Source: Chloroflexota bacterium (lineage in GTDB: Bacteria; Chloroflexota; Anaerolineae; J102). Taken from it: a stretch of 30,954 nt of DNA. The stretch lies in contig PIVW01000011.1 in the NCBI GenBank assembly GCA_003353825.1, positions 1 through 30,954 on the forward strand, in the 5' to 3' direction. Below the pieces are notes generated by a model. That model saw only the letters and a program-made list of their open reading frames with translations. It ran no database searches and was not told the origin of the DNA. Positions 14,566-21,659 of the stretch are shown here, in pieces (the first letter of the stretch is position 1; each line of letters opens with the position of its first letter). The translations under genes were made by a program, and so were the position numbers.

Positions 14566-14626
14566 GGGAGCAGTTCTGAAGCAGTGGTGGCCGAAACACC
14601 AGGGGAGACTGCTGCAGACTGCTCCC
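14566..14626 (+). ncRNA. Nested hairpin in the leader of the secreted 1078-aa protein
   Basis: Three stems nest inside one another: GGGAGCAGT/ACTGCTCCC (14566-14574 with 14618-14626), AGCAGT/ACTGCT (14580-14585 with 14608-14613) and GGTG/CACC (14586-14589 with 14597-14600) around the loop GCCGAAA. The structure lies in a 248-base gap and is followed by a terminator-like hairpin. It matches no riboswitch class I recognise. Confidence 0.5.
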
Positions 14627-14651
14627 GTTCTGATTTAATCCTTTCTCCCCA

Positions 14652-14679
14652 CTGCAGTCTCTACTGCGGTTTTCTTATT
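14652..14679 (+). terminator. Intrinsic terminator or attenuator before the 1078-aa gene
   Basis: CTGCAGT (14652-14658) and ACTGCGG (14663-14669) form a 7-pair stem with one U-G pair and the loop CTCT, followed by TTTTCTTATT. It ends 40 bases before the next start codon. It either ends the preceding operon or works as an attenuator: GCAGTCT in its 5' arm is also complementary to AGACTGC at 14606-14612 and 14616-14622 in the upstream structure. Confidence 0.55.
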
Positions 14680-14718
14680 CCAGAAACCTGAATCCTCCAA
14701 AATAGCGGAACTTATTCT

Positions 14719-17700
14719 ATGACTAAACTTATCGCCTTCGCCTTCATTGCTCTGGCGCTGCTTGTTACAGCAGTGCTTGGCCCGGTTGTTACGGCTGAGA
14801 ACCCGGAAGCAACACCCGTATCGCTCCTTCCCCACGACGCAAATACGACCGCACCGAACGCACCCACCGGATTCTACCTGGAAAATGGCCGGTGGAGTTT
14901 TCTCCCTGCTGCACAATATGCGGCTACCGGATCTTTTCATTTTTGGAGTTGGAACCAGCTCAATCCTGCCCCCAATACCTATCGTTTCAACTGGCTCGAC
15001 GACTACATCGATAGTGCTGTTACCAACGGTTATGAAGAAGTCGGCATTGCCTTGATGATCTATGTTGGGCGCTACACTCCTTGCACGAGCGCCGCCCAGG
15101 GTATCGATATGATGCCATATTACGTGCGTGTTGGTAGTGATGGCATTGAAAACACGGCCGATGATACCATCATTGTTTCCGTGCACCCTGATGAACGGAA
15201 CGACACAGGGTGCACGAATTACGGCGGTCCCTGGTACTTACCCGATTACAATCATCCCTACGTAAAGCAACAATACGCTACCTTTATCAATGCCCTGGCA
15301 GACCACATCCGCAATCATCCAAATAAGGATCGTGTCGGTTGGATTGCCATCGGCGCCGGCAAAGATGGCGAGAATCGCGCCGCCGACAATAGGTCATCTG
15401 GGTGGGCCGCACCCGATGAGTATTTCCTCAGGGATAACGGCTATTTGAGTGTCTCTGAATGGGAAGCCTATGTGCGAGATGTGATCGGAATTTACAACAG
15501 TGCGTTTGCAGGCACCGGCATCGATATTGTCACACAGAATGCGCCTTACTATCTTGACATCAAGTCCCGACAGCGTATTGCCGATTATGCAGCCTCGCAG
15601 GGTGTCGGCATCTCGATCAATAGCATTGTCTCCGACTTCATCGATATCGAGAACTGTGCCAGCACCAACCCCAATACGCGCTGCACGGGTATGTATGACC
15701 AGGCACGCCTGCACTACGAATCGATCCCCATCATGTTGGAAAGTTACGACTACATGATGCGCACGATCAACGAATTCTACTGGGCCATGCCGCGCGCATT
15801 GGATGTCCACGCCGACTATATCCGGCTCTCGAACTTTTGGAATACGATGGATGCGCCGGACACACGCGCCATTGCCCATTGGGTGCGGCGCTATCTGGGC
15901 ACCTCGGTGCAACCTGGCGGCAATATGCCCCCCAGCGTCTGGTCCCGCATGCGCGAACACAAGAATCCCACGTACATTAGCTACAGCACCGGGGTTTTTG
16001 AGCACGACCAATATCACGATTGGCCTACCAACGGCAACTACGAGTTTTTTCTTTACCAGCTTCACCAGGCCCCTGGCGGTATCACCATTCCCATTACCGA
16101 TGACGCTCGCTTCCTTTCCAATGGTGGCATAACCGGTTGGGATACCGCCGAATCCAATGTATTGGATAAACCCTGGCATTACAATACTTCTCCTTACGAT
16201 CCTATTCTGAATAGCGTTGGTTTGTATAACATCTCTAATCCGGCTGACCGCCCCGGCGTACAGATCGAGGCCGACCCCGGTTGGGTGGCCCGCCGCAGCG
16301 ACCAGACATCCAACAACTACGGCTTCTTCTTCGACGCCAACGACAGTTATCTTTCCAGCCCTGTCAACCCCGGTGAGGGACACGACCTGCGCATCACCAT
16401 CACTTATCTCGATCAAGGTAACGATCGTTGGCGTCTCATGTACGATTCGATAACGGGCGTGCGCGCGGCTACCCTGTATGCTGTGCAAGAGTGGGATGTA
16501 CAAGCTGGGCTGGCGCCGTATGATGGTTTACCGAGCAATGGCATCCTGCCTGAACCCCGGCCAGACTACGTGCAGAAAACCAACTCGGATCGGTGGAAAG
16601 TGGCGACATTTGGCATCGAGGATGGCTACTTCGGCAACCGTCTGGATGGAGGCGCCGATTTCTTTGTCGATAGTCGTAGCGATGCCGGTGTCCAGGATGG
16701 CGATGAGTATATCCATCATGTGGACGTGCAGAAGCTGAGCGACATCTCCCAGATTACGCCCACGCCAACTCCAACCAGTCAGGCGTCAACTCCGACGCCT
16801 ACTGGAGACCCTACTTGGACACCATCACCCACCCACACGCCCAGTGCAAATACCGGTGGTGTCTCAGGCTACATTTTTCAAGATATCAACAACAACTTCT
16901 ATCGCGACGCCCCCCCAGATCTGCCGGTACCGGGCGTGTTTGTGCAACTGCTTGATGCCGGTGGTAGCCAGGTTGTGGCAGAGACAGTAGGCGATAATTT
17001 AGGATTCTACCGCTTCTCGAATTTGCCCGATGGTGTAACCTACCGGGTTCGACCTGTGCCACCGGCGGGATGGCAGTTACAATTGGTCGAACGTTGGGTG
17101 GTTATCGAAGCGGGGCAAGAGAAGGTGAACAACGATTTTCCAGCCAAACGCGTCGCTACGTCGACACCTACCATCACGCCGACGCCCTCCGAAACCCCCA
17201 TACCCACCAACACGCCAACCCCAACCCCTACGGCCACTGCCACCCCCACCCTAACACCGACCATCACGCCGACACCTGAGGGCGCCCACATCCTCGGTCT
17301 GGTCTGGCATGATCGGAACCAGAATAAGACCATCGATAATGATGAAGAAGGAGTCGAGGATGTCACCCTTCAGCTCAAGAATAGTGGTGGCCAGGTGATC
17401 GTCGATACGCTCTCCGCAACGGATGGTAGTTACAGTTTCTCAGGTCTAATCGCCCAAACCTACCAGTTGCTCGTGCTACCACCAACAGGTTGGGAATCCA
17501 CTACACCTGGGAGCCAGTGGGTGGCAACGGGATCGGGCGATCTGATCATCGACTTTGGCATGTACGCCCAGCCATCACCCACACCTACGGCTACACCTAT
17601 CCCCAGTGGCAGTATCCATGCTCTTGTATGGAATGATATCAACCAAGATGGCATTCGTGATGCAGGTGAACCAGCGCTGGCCGGCGCCACTATCATTGTG

Positions 17701-17955
17701 CGGTCTGTACCTGACTCAGATTTGGTAGGACGGCTTGATACCGGTGGCGACGGCTACGCCCGCTTCAGCGACCTACCCGCTCCCGCCACTTACCGGGTTG
17801 TTGAATTCGATCCCTACGGGCATGTCTCCAGCACCATAAACGATATTGTTGCCGCCCTCTCCCCGGATTCAATCTTGGAAATCAGTTTCGGTGATTTCGA
17901 TGCCAGTGCCTTGTTGTTCCTGCCGATACAAGGAGTAGATATCGAGAACGAATAG
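14719..17955 (+). CDS. Large secreted protein: putative glycan-active domain with three SdrD-B modules
   Basis: Residues 1-26 are a signal peptide (IAFAFIALALLVTAVLG ... VTA/EN). Residues about 50-520 look like an alpha/beta-barrel glycoside-hydrolase-type domain: FHFWSWNQLNPAPNTYRFNWLDDYID resembles the opening of GH42-like barrels, with candidate acidic residues in AIGAGKDGENR and MLESYDYM. I cannot assign a GH family and catalysis is unproven. A beta-rich region follows to about 680. Three SdrD-B-like modules start near 712, 855 and 963 (SGYIFQDINNN, LGLVWHDRNQNKTIDNDEEG, HALVWNDINQDGIRDAGEP), separated by Thr/Pro linkers. The N-D-N/Q-D-G type motifs suggest calcium-binding, stalk-like modules. 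It sits inside a polysaccharide cluster, so a role in processing or binding the exported polymer is plausible. Confidence 0.8.
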   Translation: MTKLIAFAFIALALLVTAVLGPVVTAENPEATPVSLLPHDANTTAPNAPTGFYLENGRWSFLPAAQYAATGSFHFWSWNQLNPAPNTYRFNWLDDYIDSAVTNGYEEVGIALMIYVGRYTPCTSAAQGIDMMPYYVRVGSDGIENTADDTIIVSVHPDERNDTGCTNYGGPWYLPDYNHPYVKQQYATFINALADHIRNHPNKDRVGWIAIGAGKDGENRAADNRSSGWAAPDEYFLRDNGYLSVSEWEAYVRDVIGIYNSAFAGTGIDIVTQNAPYYLDIKSRQRIADYAASQGVGISINSIVSDFIDIENCASTNPNTRCTGMYDQARLHYESIPIMLESYDYMMRTINEFYWAMPRALDVHADYIRLSNFWNTMDAPDTRAIAHWVRRYLGTSVQPGGNMPPSVWSRMREHKNPTYISYSTGVFEHDQYHDWPTNGNYEFFLYQLHQAPGGITIPITDDARFLSNGGITGWDTAESNVLDKPWHYNTSPYDPILNSVGLYNISNPADRPGVQIEADPGWVARRSDQTSNNYGFFFDANDSYLSSPVNPGEGHDLRITITYLDQGNDRWRLMYDSITGVRAATLYAVQEWDVQAGLAPYDGLPSNGILPEPRPDYVQKTNSDRWKVATFGIEDGYFGNRLDGGADFFVDSRSDAGVQDGDEYIHHVDVQKLSDISQITPTPTPTSQASTPTPTGDPTWTPSPTHTPSANTGGVSGYIFQDINNNFYRDAPPDLPVPGVFVQLLDAGGSQVVAETVGDNLGFYRFSNLPDGVTYRVRPVPPAGWQLQLVERWVVIEAGQEKVNNDFPAKRVATSTPTITPTPSETPIPTNTPTPTPTATATPTLTPTITPTPEGAHILGLVWHDRNQNKTIDNDEEGVEDVTLQLKNSGGQVIVDTLSATDGSYSFSGLIAQTYQLLVLPPTGWESTTPGSQWVATGSGDLIIDFGMYAQPSPTPTATPIPSGSIHALVWNDINQDGIRDAGEPALAGATIIVRSVPDSDLVGRLDTGGDGYARFSDLPAPATYRVVEFDPYGHVSSTINDIVAALSPDSILEISFGDFDASALLFLPIQGVDIENE

Positions 17956-18049
17956 CGGCAGTTCCTGCGCATGATACACGAATCGAGGCGAAGTACGCCG
18001 CATGATAGCTGCTGGTACAGCGGTGCAGGTGTGCTTCGTCTTTTGTATT

Positions 18050-18094
18050 AGGCATTTTCGGAAAAATAAATAAGCATCCAATCCGAAAATGCCT
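18050..18094. repeat. Inverted repeat 1, 13-bp stem
   Basis: AGGCATTTTCGGA (18050-18062) pairs perfectly with TCCGAAAATGCCT (18082-18094) around a 19-base AT-rich loop. It lies 95 bases after the stop of the upstream gene and may act in termination or mRNA protection. No T-run follows directly. Confidence 0.8.
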
Positions 18095-18097
18095 CTA

Positions 18098-18148
18098 GCG
18101 ACTTCCGAAAAATGATAAAATCCCCCTCAATTATTTTTCGGAAGTCGC
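18098..18148. repeat. Inverted repeat 2, 16-19-bp stem
   Basis: GCGACTTCCGAAAAAT (18098-18113) pairs perfectly with ATTTTTCGGAAGTCGC (18133-18148); three inner pairs including one G-U extend the stem to 19. The core TCCGAAAA/TTTTCGGA is shared with inverted repeat 1, only three bases away, so arms can also pair between the two hairpins. Confidence 0.85.
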
Positions 18149-18176
18149 CTTACAGCGCTTTGACCCTCCGTAATGC

Positions 18177-18224
18177 CTCCCGCTTTTGGCAGTAATTCCA
18201 AATTCGGAACTACTCCCGCTTTTG
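18177..18224 (+). repeat. Direct repeats CTCCCGCTTTTG, 36 bp apart
   Basis: The same 12 bases occur at 18177-18188 and 18213-18224. The second copy overlaps the first three bases of the candidate -35 element. A pair of sites spaced 36 bp start to start next to a promoter suggests a transcription-factor binding site. Confidence 0.6.
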
Positions 18225-18251
18225 TCTGGGTATTGACTCCCCAGGTATAAT
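18222..18251 (+). promoter_or_regulatory. Sigma-70-like promoter of the secreted esterase gene
   Basis: TTGTCT (18222-18227, 4 of 6) and a perfect TATAAT (18246-18251) are separated by 18 bases. Transcription should start near 18258, about 32 bases before the ATG. A better -35-like TTGACT at 18233 is only 7 bases from the -10 and is too close to use. Confidence 0.55.
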
Positions 18252-18289
18252 GGCCTGTCCTATACCTGACGCCACCATCACCAAACACT

Positions 18290-20929
18290 ATGCACCACTT
18301 ACCCGACAGCAATAGCAAGACAAGCGCGCTTCATCATCTCAGCCTTGCCTTGTTCACCACCGCCGCACTCTTCGCGCTCTTTGCCATCCTTACATCGTCC
18401 TATGTTTTCGCCGGTTCAGACACAGCCAATGAAGTCGTAGAGGTACTCTCCTTCGTCGACGATTATTGTTATGTGCTTATCGACGAACCGTATGATGTCA
18501 ATCATTACATCACCAAAGATGTCTATCTCTCGTTACCCTATTCAGGCACGATAACCGAAGCCACATTGCTGCTGCGATCCAGCAATGTGCCTACCTGGTA
18601 TCACCATCCTATCTTCATCAATGGCATGGACACGGGGCATATCGTTCGGGCCGATGCCCACAATTTGGGTACCTGCAGGACCGACAGCTCCGACGACATC
18701 GTCGAGTACGATCTCTCGCCCGATCTCTTGCAGCCTGGCACCAATATCGTCCGGCTTACAACGGCAGAAACCAAAGATACCTGGGGTGCGAACTACGTGG
18801 CATTACGCGTTCGAGGCGAGGGTTTGCAGCACAGTACGTTTGTCTCGACGCAATTCTCGGGCGAAGGTGGGCAAGGGATCGATGCTGTGATTCTCGAACC
18901 CTCCGAGCAAAACAGTCCCCGCCCGCTGTTGCTACTCTTCCACGGCTGGAATGGTAAACCACTCGATCCCTTTGTCACCGATTACACCGCCGCCGCTGTA
19001 GAAAGACAATGGCTGGTGGCATCACCTCAACAGCGAGGGCACAATACTTTAGGGTCGGGTGGACAACCACTGGCCTCTCTCCGCAGTCAGCACGACGCCG
19101 CAAAATTGATCGAGTACATGCAAACAAACTACTCGGTGGATATGGATCGCATCTATGTGGGTGGCTTCAGTATGGGGGGGATGATGGCCGGAGTGATGGC
19201 GGAGAAATACCCTGACGTTTTTGCCGCTGCCGTTACGCATAAAACAATCACAGATCTAAGTGATTGGTTCTACGAAGAGGGCGAGTTTCGCCAGTCCCAG
19301 ATCATCACCGAAACCGGTGGCGAACCCTGGGAAACCCCCTTCGAGTACGCCCGCCGCAGCCCTGTGGACATGGCTACGAATCTCAAGAATCTACCTCTTG
19401 CCATTGTACATGGTGATGTGGATACCGTTGCCGAACCGCACCATGCCACTGATTTCTATGATGCGGCGAATGCAATCGCTCCTGAACATGTCGAAATCCA
19501 GTGGTACGAAGGTGGCCATGCAGATGATCCGCTCCCCTTTGGGGGTGAGTGGGCGGCATCTTTCATGGAATCGTACACCCGACAGACTAATCCCAGGCAA
19601 GTGCGAATACGCACTGATGAGGCTAAATCTTTCTACTGGCTGGATATCGGCAAGCGCCCTTCGCAGTTCTTTACAGAAGTCGATGTGGATGTAGAGCTGG
19701 AAAATGAACTGATAACCGTATCAAGCGATGATGTTCTTATCCTCGATCTGGTCTTTGACATCGGCGCCATGGGCTTGGATACTAATGTCAGTTATGTGGT
19801 TTCACAGACGCATGAGTCTCAAGGGACCCGGCCACCCTATCCCGTCACCTTGATCGATAACAAGTTAAACGTAACTTTGCCCAAGGGCCGTTCCGTGATG
19901 CGGCTATTCCCCAACCGCGGCAACATGCCGGTAACGCATACGTTTCTGAATGGCTTAAACTATGAGGGCACAACCGATACGTATCTAGACGCCTGGGCAA
20001 CTGACACCGCCAACGGGCAGAAAATTACCCTGAACTTGCGTCCCGATGATATCTATAAACCCTTGCTCCGTTTCGATTTGGAGAACATTTTGCCAAATGA
20101 TATCGAGATCAAAGCTGCTGATCTGAAGCTATATGATACCAATGTGGGACCGGATCTGACGGTCGGGGTTCACCATATGTTGCGACCCTGGAACGAACTC
20201 ACGGCCACCTATAACCAAGCTGATACCGGTCAACCGTGGGACGCGCCCGGTGGTGCACCGGGACTGGATTGGGAAAACGAACCCATAAGGACCTTGTCGT
20301 TGCAAAGCAATGAAGGTGCAGGCTACCGCTCGCTTAACGTTCTCAGCGCAGTGCAAGAATGGGTGCAGCATCCAGACAGCAACCATGGCATGGCGCTGGT
20401 TGTGAGCACAAGCAGTTACAATAGCACACGTAAACTGCAAAGCGCCGATCATTGGGATGTGAATGTCAGGCCCAGGTTGGATATCATTTACCAACCCATC
20501 CCGCCTACAGCCACGCCTAGTCCAACTCCTACCAGTACACCGACCCCAACCATCACACCAACGCCAACTCCATCGGTGGGTTTGGTAAGTGGTGTTGTGT
20601 ATGAAGATGTCAACAGTGATGGCAGCCACCAGGTCGGAGAGCCCACCTTGGTGGGAGCAATCGTCCAACTATTACAAGGGACAGAGCGATTATTTGAACA
20701 AACAACGGCAGAGGATGGAGCCTATAGTTTCCCAGATATCGAATCAGGCCAATATACGGTACAAGAGTTCGCTCCATCCGGCTATCATCCCGCTCAGCCC
20801 ACTGACACGATCATTATCAATATCGACGCTGGCGATCAGCGGCTGATCGATTTTGGGCACGAAGCGATTCCTACATCCACACCTACGGCAACCCCCTACC
20901 ATCTCTATCTCCCCATGAGCCTGAAATAG
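18290..20929 (+). CDS. Secreted alpha/beta-hydrolase with DNRLRE-like and SdrD-B modules
   Basis: The 879-residue product has an N-terminal export helix (about 16-41, ending VFAGS). A beta-sandwich-like part follows (about 45-175), then an alpha/beta-hydrolase domain (about 185-435) of the prolyl-oligopeptidase/esterase type: LLLLFHGW, the nucleophile elbow GGFSMGG with Ser294, HGDVD with Asp376 or Asp378, and GGH with His410. Residues about 545-735 resemble a DNRLRE domain (LRFDLENILPNDIEIKAADLKLYD, SLNVLSAVQEWV). A Thr/Pro linker leads to one SdrD-B-like module (about 764-855) and the tail HLYLPMSLK. It is probably a surface or secreted esterase; the substrate may be O-acyl groups of the local polysaccharide, but that is inference. 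The methyltransferase starts 11 bases downstream. Confidence 0.85.
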   Translation: MHHLPDSNSKTSALHHLSLALFTTAALFALFAILTSSYVFAGSDTANEVVEVLSFVDDYCYVLIDEPYDVNHYITKDVYLSLPYSGTITEATLLLRSSNVPTWYHHPIFINGMDTGHIVRADAHNLGTCRTDSSDDIVEYDLSPDLLQPGTNIVRLTTAETKDTWGANYVALRVRGEGLQHSTFVSTQFSGEGGQGIDAVILEPSEQNSPRPLLLLFHGWNGKPLDPFVTDYTAAAVERQWLVASPQQRGHNTLGSGGQPLASLRSQHDAAKLIEYMQTNYSVDMDRIYVGGFSMGGMMAGVMAEKYPDVFAAAVTHKTITDLSDWFYEEGEFRQSQIITETGGEPWETPFEYARRSPVDMATNLKNLPLAIVHGDVDTVAEPHHATDFYDAANAIAPEHVEIQWYEGGHADDPLPFGGEWAASFMESYTRQTNPRQVRIRTDEAKSFYWLDIGKRPSQFFTEVDVDVELENELITVSSDDVLILDLVFDIGAMGLDTNVSYVVSQTHESQGTRPPYPVTLIDNKLNVTLPKGRSVMRLFPNRGNMPVTHTFLNGLNYEGTTDTYLDAWATDTANGQKITLNLRPDDIYKPLLRFDLENILPNDIEIKAADLKLYDTNVGPDLTVGVHHMLRPWNELTATYNQADTGQPWDAPGGAPGLDWENEPIRTLSLQSNEGAGYRSLNVLSAVQEWVQHPDSNHGMALVVSTSSYNSTRKLQSADHWDVNVRPRLDIIYQPIPPTATPSPTPTSTPTPTITPTPTPSVGLVSGVVYEDVNSDGSHQVGEPTLVGAIVQLLQGTERLFEQTTAEDGAYSFPDIESGQYTVQEFAPSGYHPAQPTDTIIINIDAGDQRLIDFGHEAIPTSTPTATPYHLYLPMSLK

Positions 20930-20939
20930 GGGAATAGAC

Positions 20940-21644
20940 ATGGATATCGTCGCCTGGTACGAGGCTTATTGGGCTGCCAAAGATGACACGGTTGACGACA
21001 GTCGTCTGGATTTGATGCTGCCCTACGTGCAAAAGGACCAACGCCTGTTTCAGTTGGATGGCGGCCCGGGCATGTTGGCCGAACGCTTGGTCAAGGAACG
21101 TGGCGCTGACGTTGTTCTGACCGATCTAACGTTTGAGGCGACACGCCGCGCCCAGGCCAAAGGCCTTCAGGCTCAGCAACTGTACATCGCTGACCAGGAT
21201 ATCCCCTATCCTGACGCCAGTTTCGAAGTGGTGGTCTCTGATTCAGCCATCGAACACCACTTCGATCCGGCACGATCCTTTGACGAACTGGCGAGGATCT
21301 TGAAACCCGGTGGAACCCTGTTGCTCTGTTTGCCTAACATCGCCCATTGGCGTTGCCGCTTGTGGCTCTTACGCGGCCACTTCCCATACGTTTACGGGGC
21401 GCCAACCGATTTCACACATCTGCGGTTTTTTACACTCAATGATATCCGTAGCTCGCTTTCAGACCGGCAGATTGAAATAGAACATGTCGACGGCTCAGCT
21501 TCCTTGTGGGTACGCGAGGGTTTTTACCCGCGGTGGATGCGCCATCCCTGGATACGCCCCTGGTATATCCGCTTGGCGCGACGCCATCCTACCCTTTTTG
21601 CCAGAGATCTGATTGTTATTGGCAGGAAACGCGTGCTTGAATAG
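20940..21644 (+). CDS. SAM-dependent class I methyltransferase
   Basis: The 234-residue protein has the methyltransferase-11 pattern: motif I is LFQLDGGPGMLAERL (a DGGPG variant of the usual D/E-x-GxGxG), the acidic residue ending strand 2 is in VVLTDLTFEA, motif IV is FEVVVSDSAIEHHFDP, and the post-motif is ARILKPGGTLLLCLPN. Followed by DFTHLRFFTLNDI, it resembles MetW/UbiE-like enzymes of polysaccharide clusters. GGGGAA overlapping the preceding stop serves as a plausible ribosome-binding site. It would methylate a sugar, lipid or polymer end in the cytoplasm; methyl capping can set chain length in other systems. Confidence 0.85.
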   Translation: MDIVAWYEAYWAAKDDTVDDSRLDLMLPYVQKDQRLFQLDGGPGMLAERLVKERGADVVLTDLTFEATRRAQAKGLQAQQLYIADQDIPYPDASFEVVVSDSAIEHHFDPARSFDELARILKPGGTLLLCLPNIAHWRCRLWLLRGHFPYVYGAPTDFTHLRFFTLNDIRSSLSDRQIEIEHVDGSASLWVREGFYPRWMRHPWIRPWYIRLARRHPTLFARDLIVIGRKRVLE

Positions 21645-21659
21645 GTTGCAGATTTTGAA

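Larger units (their letters stand above)
17956..18289. other. Intergenic region with two strong hairpins, direct repeats and a promoter
   Basis: These 334 bases between the two secreted-protein genes hold no gene. In order they contain a weakly structured stretch, two perfect inverted repeats (18050-18094 and 18098-18148), a pair of 12-base direct repeats (18177-18188 and 18213-18224) and a promoter-like -35/-10 pair (18222-18251). Confidence 0.75.

Noticed and set aside
14566..14626. Assignment of the leader to a known riboswitch (cobalamin, glycine or c-di-GMP)
   Set aside because: Core sequences of those classes are absent as far as I can see, so I left the class open.
14635..15186. Minus-strand frame of 183 codons
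   Set aside because: It overlaps the signal peptide and first domain of a well-supported secreted protein and crosses the leader hairpins; no motif.
15394..16503. Long minus-strand frame of 369 codons inside the secreted protein gene
   Set aside because: It mirrors the strongly coding plus-strand frame; its product is a low-complexity Val/Ile/Gly/Arg-rich shadow without a recognisable domain.
16756..17281. TPTP-coding stretches as a DNA-level repeat element
   Set aside because: The repeats are translated in frame as Thr/Pro linkers between modules, with variable codons, so they are protein linkers.
18233..18251. TTGACT and TATAAT as a promoter pair
   Set aside because: The spacer is only 7 bases; TTGTCT at 18222 with an 18-base spacer is more plausible.
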